DNA of 64,000 nt from the NCBI GenBank assembly GCA_937885175.1, contig CAKZZO010000128.1, positions 1 through 64,000 of the forward strand. Direction: 5' to 3'. This DNA comes from an uncultured Treponema sp. (lineage in GTDB: Bacteria; Spirochaetota; Spirochaetia; Treponematales; Treponemataceae). Under the pieces are notes generated by a model, which saw nothing but the letters and a program-made list of their open reading frames with translations, was not told where the DNA came from and did no database searches. Made by a program: the position numbers and the translations under genes. Positions 26,190 to 34,754 of this stretch are shown here, piece by piece (position 1 is the stretch's first letter; each line of letters begins with the position of its first letter).

Positions 26190-26243
26190 AACCGCAAAGG
26201 TGTTCGTAACAGGTTTACAAACGCTTTTGCGGTTCTTTTTTTT
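26190..26243 (+). terminator. intrinsic terminator of partner-switch operon
   Basis: AACCGCAAA (26190-26198) pairs with TTTGCGGTT (26226-26234); an inner stem of about nine pairs (GTGTT/AACGC and GTAA/TTAC) extends it around a small loop. CTTTTTTTTT follows directly. Confidence 0.9.
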
Positions 26244-26276
26244 CATTTCATGCAGTTTATCTTTTGGTGAAAATGA

Positions 26277-27395
26277 TTAGCGTTTTACGAGGTCAAGAAG
26301 AACATCACGTATCTGCTGCGCAGTCTTTTCCCAACTGAATCTTTTTGCCCATTCCAGACCGCCGGCAACCAATTTTTCTTTGAGTGACTTATCACTTGCA
26401 AGTGCCGTAAGAGCCGCCGCCATCTGTTCTATATCGTCGGAATCAAAATACAAGGCGTTTTCACCCGCAATTTCAGGAAGGGCGCCACAGTGTGAACAGG
26501 CTACGGGAACCCCTGTCGCCATTGATTCCAGCACGGGAAGCCCCACCCCCTCACTTACAGATGGGAATATGCAGCCGTCACTACCAGAGTACAGTTCGGG
26601 AAAACTTTCATGGGGGAAAAAACCCGTCACAAAAATATCCGATGCAGAATGAGAAGCAAAAACGGCCTTGCGGACTTCCTCGGAATATGCATCTTCACTG
26701 CCTGCCAGCACAAGCCGATGGGGAAGATGAGTCCGTTCCTTAAAGAGTGTAAATGCCTTGATAAGTTCAATATGTTTTTTTGACGGCGAAGAAAGCCGCG
26801 AAGCATAAATAAAATAAGGCCGTTGAATGGCAAAGGGCTTTATGTCAACCAGATTGGGAGAAAGCAATTCCCGCGGATAGAACATGGAATGGTCAACACC
26901 GTTATGAATTACCGCAATCCGTTCGCTTTTTATGCCAAGCCGCTCCAAATCACGCTTGATATAAAAACTTGCGGCAATGATTTTTTCAGCCTTGTTCAGG
27001 CTGTGCTTTACATGGATTTCATGCTTGGTATCTTTTCTTGACGTGAAAATTTCCGAAACAACATCATTGACGATGGCCACCCCTGGAACTCCAAAGAAAA
27101 AGGGCAGCATGTGGGCAGCAGCAGGATACAGAACAGCAGTGTACTTTTGCTTCTTTGCAAAACGGTTTGCGGCCAGCAGATGCCAGGTGCGCTCAGCAGT
27201 AAGGCTGTCCGGCAGGGAAATGCTTTTGTAGCCAATGTCATTTTCGTTTCCGTAGGTATAGCGGTCAATCTCTGCGCCAAAAAGTTCGTATTGCACCTCA
27301 TCATCATTTTTCAGATACTGCACAAGAGAATTGAGATATGAACCTAGCCCCGACCTTCCATGGTCACAACCGAACGTATCTATACCGACTTTCAT
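26277..27395 (-). CDS. GT4-type glycosyltransferase
   Basis: The 372-residue protein has the GT-B fold of family 4 glycosyltransferases. The N-terminal half starts MKVGIDTFGCDHGRSGLGSY with the Gly-rich acceptor-side loop. The C-terminal half holds YIYASRLS-like donor-side strands, VTGFFPHESFPELYSGSDG and the E-x7-E motif SEGVGLPVLE (sugar-nucleotide binding), then GENALYFDSDD. The donor and acceptor cannot be inferred. It is likely cytoplasmic or membrane-associated and monocistronic. The ATG at 27395 has no ribosome binding site and lies eight bases after a perfect TATAAT on the minus strand, so the transcript may be leaderless or nearly so. Confidence 0.9.
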   Translation of the reverse strand: MKVGIDTFGCDHGRSGLGSYLNSLVQYLKNDDEVQYELFGAEIDRYTYGNENDIGYKSISLPDSLTAERTWHLLAANRFAKKQKYTAVLYPAAAHMLPFFFGVPGVAIVNDVVSEIFTSRKDTKHEIHVKHSLNKAEKIIAASFYIKRDLERLGIKSERIAVIHNGVDHSMFYPRELLSPNLVDIKPFAIQRPYFIYASRLSSPSKKHIELIKAFTLFKERTHLPHRLVLAGSEDAYSEEVRKAVFASHSASDIFVTGFFPHESFPELYSGSDGCIFPSVSEGVGLPVLESMATGVPVACSHCGALPEIAGENALYFDSDDIEQMAAALTALASDKSLKEKLVAGGLEWAKRFSWEKTAQQIRDVLLDLVKR

Positions 27396-27403
27396 ACTGC
27401 TTA

Positions 27404-27436
27404 ATTATAGCATATTTATTATTTCTTTGCTATACT
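27404..27436. promoter_or_regulatory. divergent promoters, glycosyltransferase and DEAD-box helicase
   Basis: A minus-strand TATAAT occupies 27409-27404, eight bases before the glycosyltransferase ATG. A plus-strand TATACT occupies 27431-27436 and would start transcription near 27443. The -35 regions are poor (about three of six matches each), and the two promoters overlap. Confidence 0.5.
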
Positions 27437-27454
27437 GTTTCCATGGAGCAAAAA

Positions 27455-28603
27455 ATGACCTTTACCCAGCTTTCCATTCCCCAGGACGTTACGACAAAAC
27501 TTGCAGAGCATGAAATAGTGGAGGCAACTGCCGTTCAAAGCCAGGCTATTCCTGTCATCAGGGAAGGCATATCGGTGGTTTTTCAAAGCGAAACTGGTAC
27601 GGGAAAAACGCTGGCCTACCTTTTGCCCCTTGCAGAAAAAATTCGCGAAAGCGAAAACCCCAAAAAAGAAGTGCGGCTTATTGTCCTTGCGCCAACCTAT
27701 GAACTGGCAGCACAAATAAAAATGCAGGTTCCCCTCTTCAGCGATATAAAGGCCGCCCTGCTCATTGGCGGTTCTCCCATAAAACGGCAGATAGAACTGC
27801 TCAAGGAAAAGCCAGAAATCGTCATCGGAGGACCAGCCCGTCTCCTAGAACTCTACCATTTGAAAAAACTCAAACTAGACGGCGCACAGGCAATCGTTCT
27901 GGACGAGGTTGACCGTCTTCTTTCGCCAGAACTGAGAGATGAAACAGTAGAAATGATTTCCCTGCTCAAAAAAGAAGCGCAACTAGTGGCTTGCAGTGCG
28001 ACAATCAGCCAGAACACCGTAAAGATTCTTTCTGCTGCAAAAAAAGGCGAAAAAATTGACACCTTGTTTTTGCCGCCAGAGGATGTGCTGAGAAAACGCA
28101 TTACCCACATGGCCATTTTTTCCGAGCAGCGTGATAAAATTGAAACATTGCGAAAACTGCTGACCGCTGAAAAGCCTGCAAAAGCCTTGATTTTTACCAG
28201 CCGCGTCGATCAAGTGGCCAACATCACCGCAAAACTGACCTACCATCATTTTGACTGTGCAGGTCTGCACGCAAAAGCTGACAAACAGGAACGCAAGGCT
28301 GCCATAGACCGTTTTAGAAGCGGAAAGTGCCCCATTCTTGTAACTAGCGATTTGGCATCCCGCGGGCTGGACATTCCCAACATCACCTACATCATTCAGA
28401 TGGATTTTCCGTCAAACGAAGATTTTTTTATTCATCGTGCAGGAAGAACTGCCCGTGCCGGCAAAACAGGCACAAATATTGTTATTGGTGATGAATACGA
28501 AATGAGGAAGTATGCCGCACTGGAAAAGAAACTGGGATTTATCGTGTATCCCAAAGTACTGTACGGCGGAAAACTGATGAGTCCGGACAAAGCGGAATCC
28601 TAA
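27455..28603 (+). CDS. DEAD-box family RNA helicase with a DEVD motif II
   Basis: About 382 residues from ATG 27455, chosen because GGAG lies six bases upstream and the promoter predicts a start near 27443; the frame itself opens at 27338. Motifs: AVQSQAIPVI (Q motif region), SETGTGKT (45-52), LAPTYELAAQ, VIGGPARLLEL, motif II LDEVDRLL (DEVD at 150-153 instead of DEAD), SAT, TSDLASRGLDIPN and HRAGRTARAGKTG. Motif Ib (GGPAR for GTPGR) is also diverged. All ATP-binding and hydrolysis positions remain acidic, so it should be active in RNA remodelling. It converges with the TsaC-like gene, overlapping by four bases. Confidence 0.88.
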   Translation: MTFTQLSIPQDVTTKLAEHEIVEATAVQSQAIPVIREGISVVFQSETGTGKTLAYLLPLAEKIRESENPKKEVRLIVLAPTYELAAQIKMQVPLFSDIKAALLIGGSPIKRQIELLKEKPEIVIGGPARLLELYHLKKLKLDGAQAIVLDEVDRLLSPELRDETVEMISLLKKEAQLVACSATISQNTVKILSAAKKGEKIDTLFLPPEDVLRKRITHMAIFSEQRDKIETLRKLLTAEKPAKALIFTSRVDQVANITAKLTYHHFDCAGLHAKADKQERKAAIDRFRSGKCPILVTSDLASRGLDIPNITYIIQMDFPSNEDFFIHRAGRTARAGKTGTNIVIGDEYEMRKYAALEKKLGFIVYPKVLYGGKLMSPDKAES

Positions 28604-29181
28604 ATCTCTACGGCACCTTTACGCACAAGGCTTACAGAGCCGTCCGTTTCAATGGCGACAATCGTTGAGGGAATGTTTCCCCGCTTGCTGCCGTCATCAA
28701 TAATCAAATCTACCTCATTGCCAAATTCCCGCTTGATGTCCTGCACATTGTCCAAAACGTTCTGTCCGCTGCGGTTCAAACTGGTAGAATAAATGGGTGC
28801 ACCACATTGGGCAATCACCTTGCGAAGCCATTCGTCATCAGGACAACGGAATGCAGTTGTAGTGATTTCTCCGCCTTTGGCAAAAGTATGCACGATAATC
28901 GTCAGGGGACCGGGCCATTTGGCAAGAATCTCGTCAGGAACAAGGTCTCTGGTATATTTCTTTAAGTCTGAAGGAGATGCAATCAACTGGATAAAGGGCT
29001 TTTCTTCACACCTGCCCTTTATGGCTCGAATTTTTTCGTCAGTATGATAGGAATAATGGCGGCCGTCCACAATGGCAGAAAACCCGTAGACAGTATCGGT
29101 TGGAATGGCAACAACTTTTCCACGTTTCAGGTAGTCACTGGTAATACTGATTGATTCTTCATCACACTTGCGGCAAATCAT
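28600..29181 (-). CDS. Sua5/YciO/YrdC-family protein (TsaC-like)
   Basis: The 193-residue product from ATG 29181 (frame open to 29220) has the YrdC fold signature KRGKVVAIPTDTVYGFSA near the N-terminus, then KPFIQLIASPSDLKKY, KWPGPLTIIV and TSLNRSGQNVLD. Enzymes of this type make threonylcarbamoyl-AMP for the t6A37 modification of ANN-decoding tRNAs. The protein has TsaC length, without the extra C-terminal domain of Sua5. YciO-type paralogues share the fold, so tRNA modification is likely rather than certain. The chosen start overlaps the upstream gene by 20 bases, with AGGGGA ahead of it. Confidence 0.88.
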   Translation of the reverse strand: MICRKCDEESISITSDYLKRGKVVAIPTDTVYGFSAIVDGRHYSYHTDEKIRAIKGRCEEKPFIQLIASPSDLKKYTRDLVPDEILAKWPGPLTIIVHTFAKGGEITTTAFRCPDDEWLRKVIAQCGAPIYSTSLNRSGQNVLDNVQDIKREFGNEVDLIIDDGSKRGNIPSTIVAIETDGSVSLVRKGAVEI

Positions 29182-29650
29182 AAATCGGAATCCCCTGTAC
29201 TGTTGTATGTTTTTTGGCAAAATGCCCTTTTCGATAATCGTCCAGAATCAAAAGTACATAGACAATGATAAAAACCGCCAGCGCAAACGCCTTGCAAAAC
29301 CATTCCGGCAGCGTATAGGGCTCAACAGCCTTTAAAGGAATGCCTGTCTTAAAATGAAAATCACTGTCCGTATCAAGACCGTTAATCTTTACGATTTTTT
29401 CCCCGCTTTTTATGTAGCCAAGTTTTCTCGCAAATGCCGCAATAACATCAGGGTCATGCTCCAAAGCAGTGTATTCCAGTTCAAGGCTGTCCGTAATATT
29501 CTGGATTTCCTGAGTACGTGCACTGAGTAATCTTTTCTGTTCCTGCATCTGCTGTTTTGCCCAAAAGCCATCCCTTCCTCCCGACAAGGAGACGAGGACA
29601 TACATCAAGGTTCCAGCCAATGCAGCGCAGAGGAATCGTAATCTTTTCAT
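29162..29650 (-). CDS. DivIC/FtsB-like septum formation protein
   Basis: The 162-residue protein starts with a membrane segment (LRFLCAALAGTLMYVLVSL) followed by a coiled coil (EQKRLLSARTQEIQNITDSL) and the pattern FARKLGYIKSGEKIVKI, typical of the DivIC/FtsB septum initiator family. Unlike most members it has a second hydrophobic segment near 117-137 (FALAVFIIVYVLLILDDY), so both ends may be cytoplasmic. It would take part in divisome assembly. It is the first gene of a unit with the TsaC-like gene. The ATG lies nine bases after GATAAT on the minus strand without a clear ribosome binding site. Confidence 0.82.
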   Translation of the reverse strand: MKRLRFLCAALAGTLMYVLVSLSGGRDGFWAKQQMQEQKRLLSARTQEIQNITDSLELEYTALEHDPDVIAAFARKLGYIKSGEKIVKINGLDTDSDFHFKTGIPLKAVEPYTLPEWFCKAFALAVFIIVYVLLILDDYRKGHFAKKHTTVQGIPIYDLPQV

Positions 29651-29716
29651 TATGTGTACATTATCGGCACAATCCTAAAAAATCCACAATGAAATATAGC
29701 AAATTATAAAATCTGA

Positions 29717-29745
29717 TGGACTTTTATAAAATGCTGGTGTATAAT
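29717..29745 (+). promoter_or_regulatory. promoter of the acidic-protein/DUF115 operon
   Basis: TGGACT (29717-29722) and TATAAT (29740-29745) at 17 bases. The leader would be about 70 bases, ending with AGGGG (29813-29817) before ATG 29825. An inverted pair TATCGGCAC (29662-29670) and GTGCCGATA (29776-29784) flanks the intergenic region. Confidence 0.7.
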
Positions 29746-29824
29746 ACTTTAAGTACTATTATTTGCTATAAAAAGTGCCGATAGTAAATCATAGTGCTAT
29801 TTATTTTCGCACAAGGGGATGAAT

Positions 29825-32383
29825 ATGAGCGATTCAGAAAAAAACGATGAATTAGACAACTACGGCGTTTGGGTAAAAAAAGGTCCCCAAACAGTCGATT
29901 CATCAGCTGCAGAGGAAGCAGATTTTACCATGGACATGAATCTCCCTGACTTTTCTGATTTAGACCTACCTGACGACACTTCCAGCGAGAGTACTGTAGA
30001 CGTAACAGACTCATTTCTCTCTGACTTAGACACTGACTTATCTGACATTACAGGCGACCTTACGGAAAGTTCTGAACAAGAAGCCGCGGCAAATGAATCA
30101 AGCGGAGAAACCGAAGACATCGCCCTTGACGAATTTATTGCTGGCGGAGAATTTGAAGACGTGGCAGAAGGAAACAGAGGCTACGGTCAGGAAGCCGCTC
30201 CCGCCTCTGCTGCAGAAAGTACTCCTGCTGGCGAAGAATCCGTTTCTCTTGATGACTTTTTGGACGGAGACTCTTTTGAATCCGCTCCCGCAGAAGCCCC
30301 TGCCCCCGACACGACAGCCGCTGATGAAGCCCCCCTTGACATTGACCTTTCCTTTGATGACAGTGCAGACAGCCTTGCAACAACTACAGTGGATGCAGAT
30401 GTAAGCGTTGCAGACGAAGCGGCAGAAGAATCTTCCGCCTCTAGTCTGGACGGCACCGAATCCATTGATTTAAGCGAATTTGGCTTTGATGACAGTGCAG
30501 AAGACACTTCTTCTATGGAGGCTCCTGCTACAGATGCCCCTGCTCCAGAAACAAGTGAAGCCCCTGCTGCCGAAGAACCCGTAGCAGAGCGTTCTGGCGG
30601 AGACAGTTTTGACGAAATGTTCAACAGCATTTCTGAAGATTCAGCAATTGATGCCAGTGCATTCTTTGACGAACCTGCGGAAGAAAGTCCTGCAGAAGCA
30701 GCCCCAGCACCCGCGGAAGCAAGTGCTGGCGGTGAGGAAGAAGTTGATTTGTCGGACTTTGGTTTTGATGACGACTCACTGGCAAGTCAGGGCGAAGTAA
30801 AAGATGACACAAAATCGCTTGCCACTGGTACCGTAGACTACGAAATGAATGTTATGGCAGATGACGATTTGCCGCCGGAAGCCCCTGCTCCAGAAGCAGT
30901 TGTGCCCGCTTCCGAAGAAATGCCGATTGTTGAAGAGCCAGAACAGCCCGTTATTGAGGAAACGGCAATTTCTAATGAAGAATTGGCAAATCTGAACAGT
31001 GAAACAGCCGAAGAAGCAACATTTGACATGCCTGCATTTGAAGACACCCCTGCTCCAGCGGAAATTCCTGTAGAAGAAGCAAAAAAAGAAAGCATAGAGG
31101 AAACGACTCCTCAGAATATCGCACAAGAGTCCGCTGCTCCTCAAAGCCCTGCTCCCCGACAGGATGCTCTGGCATCTTCCGCCGCAACAGCAATTCTTTC
31201 ACAAATTGTGGGTGAACTTTCCTCCCTTAAAAATGAAATTGCCGGTCTCAAGAATGATTTTGAAGAAATGAAAAATCGAGAAGTCATTTCGGCACCTGTA
31301 GCCGAAGAAACGGCTGAAAAACAGGAGTCAGGCGGTTTCTTTGATGACAATGGGGAAGATGATACCATTGCCCTTTCTACCGATGAATTGGCAAATATCA
31401 TGAATACCGCTGATTTTGAAACCGAGCAGGCAGAAGAAACGGTAGCTGAAGAAGCTGCACAAGAAGCAGTTCCCGCAGAAGAGGCAGTAACCGAAGAAGC
31501 TACACAAGAAGCCGCTCCCGCAGAAGAAACGGTAACTGAAGAAAGCACTTTTGACGCGCCTGCTGAAAGTGCAGAACCTGGAGCGGAAACAGCTGATGAC
31601 AGTGATTTTGTCATGCCGGAACCTGATGCCGTTACCGAAGAAGACAATACGCTGGCCGGTGAGGAAACGCTTTCTACCGATGAACTGGCAAACATCATGA
31701 ATACTGCTGACTTTGCCCACGAACAGGCTGAAGACAACGCCATGGAAGAAAGTCCTGCTGCGGAAGAAGATGCAACAGAAGCAACTGTGGCTGAAAACCT
31801 TGACGACAGCGATTTTGTCATGCCGGAGCCGGGTACTGTTACCGAAGAAGACAATACGCTGGCTGGTGAGGAAACACTTTCTACTGATGAACTGGCAAAC
31901 ATCATGAATACCGCTGACTTTGCCCACGAACAGGCTGAAGACAACGCCATGGAAGAAAGTTCTGCTGCAGAAGAACCGATAATTGAAGAAGCGGCATCCG
32001 ATGACTTTAATTTTGATGCAATTGAAGGCGGTGAGGAATCCTTGCCGGAAGAAATTTCCGTGCCAAAGGCAGAAGAACCTGTTGAAACGCCAGTTTCATT
32101 TGAAACAGAAAATCTTGCTTCTGCCGCAGAAGAAGCAACTGCTGAAGAACCTGTTGCGGCAGAAAGCGAAGAAGACCTTGCTCCTGTCGTTGAAGAACCT
32201 GCCGCAACCTCCGCAGCAAATGACAATGACCTTTCAGGTGATTTGAAGACGGAAATCAAATCGGTGCTTTCATACATGGACAAACTTCTGGAAAATCTTC
32301 CCGAAGATAAGATTGCAGAATTTGCTCAGTCAGAGCAGTTTGAAACCTACAAGAAACTGTTTAAGGAACTAGGACTGGCATAA
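29825..32383 (+). CDS. large acidic low-complexity repeat protein
   Basis: The 852-residue protein (start ATG 29825, AGGGG upstream; an ATG at 29819 is too close to it) is strongly acidic, dominated by Glu, Ala, Asp and Ser, with no signal peptide or membrane segment. The N-terminus has NYGVWVKKGPQ, followed by repeated phrases (LSEFGFDDSAED, LSDFGFDDDSLAS). Two nearly identical 58-residue units lie at residues about 591-648 and 660-717 (TDELANIMNTADFAHEQAED). A short ordered coiled coil near residue 480 (LSSLKNEIAGLKNDFEEMKN) and a C-terminal helical region (LSYMDKLLENLPEDKIAEF) frame the disordered part. A scaffold or tether is plausible; no enzymatic motif is seen. It heads the five-gene run. 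Confidence 0.82.
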   Translation: MSDSEKNDELDNYGVWVKKGPQTVDSSAAEEADFTMDMNLPDFSDLDLPDDTSSESTVDVTDSFLSDLDTDLSDITGDLTESSEQEAAANESSGETEDIALDEFIAGGEFEDVAEGNRGYGQEAAPASAAESTPAGEESVSLDDFLDGDSFESAPAEAPAPDTTAADEAPLDIDLSFDDSADSLATTTVDADVSVADEAAEESSASSLDGTESIDLSEFGFDDSAEDTSSMEAPATDAPAPETSEAPAAEEPVAERSGGDSFDEMFNSISEDSAIDASAFFDEPAEESPAEAAPAPAEASAGGEEEVDLSDFGFDDDSLASQGEVKDDTKSLATGTVDYEMNVMADDDLPPEAPAPEAVVPASEEMPIVEEPEQPVIEETAISNEELANLNSETAEEATFDMPAFEDTPAPAEIPVEEAKKESIEETTPQNIAQESAAPQSPAPRQDALASSAATAILSQIVGELSSLKNEIAGLKNDFEEMKNREVISAPVAEETAEKQESGGFFDDNGEDDTIALSTDELANIMNTADFETEQAEETVAEEAAQEAVPAEEAVTEEATQEAAPAEETVTEESTFDAPAESAEPGAETADDSDFVMPEPDAVTEEDNTLAGEETLSTDELANIMNTADFAHEQAEDNAMEESPAAEEDATEATVAENLDDSDFVMPEPGTVTEEDNTLAGEETLSTDELANIMNTADFAHEQAEDNAMEESSAAEEPIIEEAASDDFNFDAIEGGEESLPEEISVPKAEEPVETPVSFETENLASAAEEATAEEPVAAESEEDLAPVVEEPAATSAANDNDLSGDLKTEIKSVLSYMDKLLENLPEDKIAEFAQSEQFETYKKLFKELGLA
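31373..31430 (+). repeat. partial copy of the coding repeat
   Basis: LSTDELANIMNTADF at about residues 517-531 matches the core of the two long copies downstream, then diverges (ETEQAEETV). It is the oldest-looking unit of the set. Confidence 0.7.
31595..31975 (+). repeat. two long coding repeats, 207-bp period
   Basis: Copies at 31595-31768 and 31802-31975 (174 bp each) encode DDSDFVMPEP ... TEEDNTLAGEE ... DNAMEES with only scattered, mostly silent, base differences. A variable linker separates them. Copy number could change by recombination while keeping the frame (period 69 codons). Confidence 0.9.
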
Positions 32384-33267
32384 TGGGTTTGCTAAGTTAT
32401 ATCGACACAATGGAACAAAAGGGACCCGGACTGCTTGCTCGTGCTGCACAATATGAAATGATGGGTCAGCACCCGGGAAATTTCTATGACTGGTGTAAAA
32501 AACATACTTTTACCCACATTGCACTTTTTCAGCACGATGGAAACGCATACCACATAACAAAATCCATTGGATTTGACGCAGAGTCCATCGCCCTCTCCTA
32601 TTCTTCAAAAGACTTCTGGGAAGGAACCTTGTTCACCAATGGCGACTGGCAGTCTTATAATCAGGGAACCCCTGAAAGCGGTGCATTCAATCAGTTCTTT
32701 TCAGAACAAATGCTGAGCATGATTTCAAAACTGCATTTTATCAAGCTGGACGACTCCATACTGATGATTGTGCAGGAGCCTGATGAAGAAGAAACAGAAC
32801 TTCCTCCAGCGGACATCATAAAGAAAGAACTGATTCAGCTTTTGTTTTTGCCCAATACTCAGGAAACAGGCTTTGAAACTGAAACCGCTGTAAAAAAAGG
32901 ACTTGCCGTATCCAATGCAAACCTCTATTTTCTTTCAGTAAAAAATGCCGTTGCCACAGCGATAAAAGACGTGCCCTTTGCGGAAGATGCTGCGCGGAAT
33001 AAAATGACAGACATCATTTATGAGCATATTGCCCGTATCTGTAAGACCATTTTCCAAAATCCCAATTGCAGCGAACTGGGAAAAGACGGTGAAATCAAAA
33101 TAGCATTCTTTGCAAAGGATGAAGTTGACGAACAATTGCTGCAATTCCATATCGTGCAGACGCTTACCGATGTTGTAGGACAAGAAGCCGCGAAGGGTAT
33201 CGTTCTTTTGATGGCTGGGGTCTGTCCGAATGTAAAAGGAACGCTGGCTTTTCTGCAGCAGGGCTAA
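32383..33267 (+). CDS. conserved hypothetical protein, operon partner of the acidic protein
   Basis: The 294-residue protein is not recognised. It has no signal peptide, membrane segment or nucleotide-binding motif. Visible parts: an N-terminal helical region (SYIDTMEQKGPGLLARAAQY), a mixed alpha/beta middle (FTHIALFQHDGNAYHITKSI) and a C-terminal helix ending PNVKGTLAFLQQG. Its ATG shares one base with the stop of the acidic protein gene (TAATG at 32381-32385), so translation is coupled and the two products probably act in equal amounts. The next gene begins three bases after its stop. Likely cytoplasmic. Confidence 0.8.
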   Translation: MGLLSYIDTMEQKGPGLLARAAQYEMMGQHPGNFYDWCKKHTFTHIALFQHDGNAYHITKSIGFDAESIALSYSSKDFWEGTLFTNGDWQSYNQGTPESGAFNQFFSEQMLSMISKLHFIKLDDSILMIVQEPDEEETELPPADIIKKELIQLLFLPNTQETGFETETAVKKGLAVSNANLYFLSVKNAVATAIKDVPFAEDAARNKMTDIIYEHIARICKTIFQNPNCSELGKDGEIKIAFFAKDEVDEQLLQFHIVQTLTDVVGQEAAKGIVLLMAGVCPNVKGTLAFLQQG

Positions 33268-33269
33268 TT

Positions 33270-34754
33270 GTGGTTACTTTCTCTGACGCAAAAAACGGCG
33301 AAAGGACATGTGTCCTGGGAGGAAAGCACCTCCACTCTGTCTACAATCCGTCACGAGAAGCCGAGCAGTTTGTAGCCAGGCTAGATGCCGGCTTTAATCC
33401 GAGCACAGTCTTTATTATTGAACCTGCCCTTTCCTATTGCCTTTCCTTTTTGCGAAAACGTTTTCCTCATGCCAGGCTTTGCGCAATTAGACTAGTGCAT
33501 GATTTTGTAGAAAGCGACAGGCTCTGGGATGCCACTTTCTATGCTGGCGGTAAAAACGACCTTGCAGAAACATTGTATACGGCTTTTGGAGAAGAAAGTT
33601 TATGTTCCAGTCTCTTTTTTGCCTGGCCTGCAGCGGAGGCCGTTTTTGAAAATCAAACAAAAGCTATTTGGCAGGAAATTAAAAAGGCCATGACAAAAAG
33701 CCGAGATGTGCTGGGAACTCGGGCCTATTTTGCAAAACGCTGGCTCAAAAACAGCATACGGTTCTGCACTTTTCTAGAGCAGCCAGCCATCATAGAAAAG
33801 GGTTCTTGTGACATTCTGCTTGCGGCATCAGGACCAAGTCTTGCATCTTCCCTGCCCTATATCGCAAAGATGAGGGAAAGATTTTATCTGATAGCCCTTT
33901 CTTCTGCCCTGCTTCCCCTGCTGACCTGCGGGATTACCCCTGACCTAGTCCTTTCTACCGATGGGGGGGTCTGGGCAAAAAAACATCTTGCCCTGTGCGG
34001 AAAGCAAACGTCTCATATTCCCCACGCAATCGCCGCCGAGGGGGCATGTCCCCAGAATGTATTGGAAAAAGCACCGATAGTTCCCCTCTGCTATGAAGAC
34101 AGCATGGAAAAAGAACTGCTTTCGGCCTGCGGTATCTCAGCCATGAGCGCGCAAAGAAACGGTACGGTAAGTGGAACTGCCGCAGAACTGGCACTGACAC
34201 TGACAGATAAAAACCTCTTTTTCTGCGGACTGGATTTGGAAAAGTCGGCAGCGTTTCAGCACACAGAACCAAATGCCCTTTCCCTCTGCAAGGAAACAAG
34301 TGATAATCGGCTTCAGCCAAAAGAAACGCGCATTGCCTTTTCTGCCTGTGCGCCTGCAGGAGCCTTAGACCTGTATCGCTCATGGTTTCAATCTGAATCA
34401 TCACGCTTAGGAAAAAGATTGTACCGGCTGTCCGACAAGATGCATTTTGCAAACAATCTTGGAGCAATTGAGGACATCAATTGGGTAGACTTTGAAAAAA
34501 AATGCCCTGAGTGCAGGGGAAAAAAACCGGCGCTCCATCTTTCAGCAAAGAAGTCTCCTTCTTATAGGCAGATACTGCGTTCAAGAATCGAACAATTTGC
34601 AAAGTCAGAACACTTTTACCAAGAATTGTGTCCCGTGGAAATGATGTTGAAGAAAAGGACTTCGTCTGAGGCGGAAAAAGCATCATATGAAAAAAAAATT
34701 GCAAAAAAAACGGCAGCGGTTCTCGCAGAAGCAGAGAGGCTACTCCATGAGTGA
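33270..34754 (+). CDS. DUF115 (MptE-like/Maf-type) protein, copy 1
   Basis: The 494-residue protein contains a DUF115 core at about 175-290: ILLAASGPSLASSLPYIAKM, LIALSSALLPLLTCGITPDL and the acidic LVLSTDGG, the fold shared by archaeal 6-hydroxymethylpterin pyrophosphokinase (MptE) and bacterial Maf proteins that glycosylate flagellin with nonulosonic acids. The N-terminal region (LGGKHLHSVYNPSREAEQFV) is shared with the next gene. The C-terminus is helical and Lys/Glu rich. GTG at 33270 follows the previous stop by two bases. Whether it transfers sugar or phosphate is unknown; the sugar-transfer guess comes from Maf homologues and from the NeuB-type gene elsewhere in the window. Confidence 0.8.
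   Translation: MVTFSDAKNGERTCVLGGKHLHSVYNPSREAEQFVARLDAGFNPSTVFIIEPALSYCLSFLRKRFPHARLCAIRLVHDFVESDRLWDATFYAGGKNDLAETLYTAFGEESLCSSLFFAWPAAEAVFENQTKAIWQEIKKAMTKSRDVLGTRAYFAKRWLKNSIRFCTFLEQPAIIEKGSCDILLAASGPSLASSLPYIAKMRERFYLIALSSALLPLLTCGITPDLVLSTDGGVWAKKHLALCGKQTSHIPHAIAAEGACPQNVLEKAPIVPLCYEDSMEKELLSACGISAMSAQRNGTVSGTAAELALTLTDKNLFFCGLDLEKSAAFQHTEPNALSLCKETSDNRLQPKETRIAFSACAPAGALDLYRSWFQSESSRLGKRLYRLSDKMHFANNLGAIEDINWVDFEKKCPECRGKKPALHLSAKKSPSYRQILRSRIEQFAKSEHFYQELCPVEMMLKKRTSSEAEKASYEKKIAKKTAAVLAEAERLLHE

Noticed and set aside
29662..29784. GCCGATA-like motifs near 29662, 29778, 6968 and 20333 as sigma-28 promoters
   Set aside because: None has a TAAA element 15-16 bases upstream; those at 29662 and 20333 fit ordinary -10 boxes instead. 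The motif pair at 29662/29776 is kept only as a weak inverted pair.
31141..32283. 380-codon minus-strand frame opposite the acidic protein
   Set aside because: It is Ser-rich because it is the antisense of Glu/Ala codons and repeats of the plus-strand gene; no start signals.
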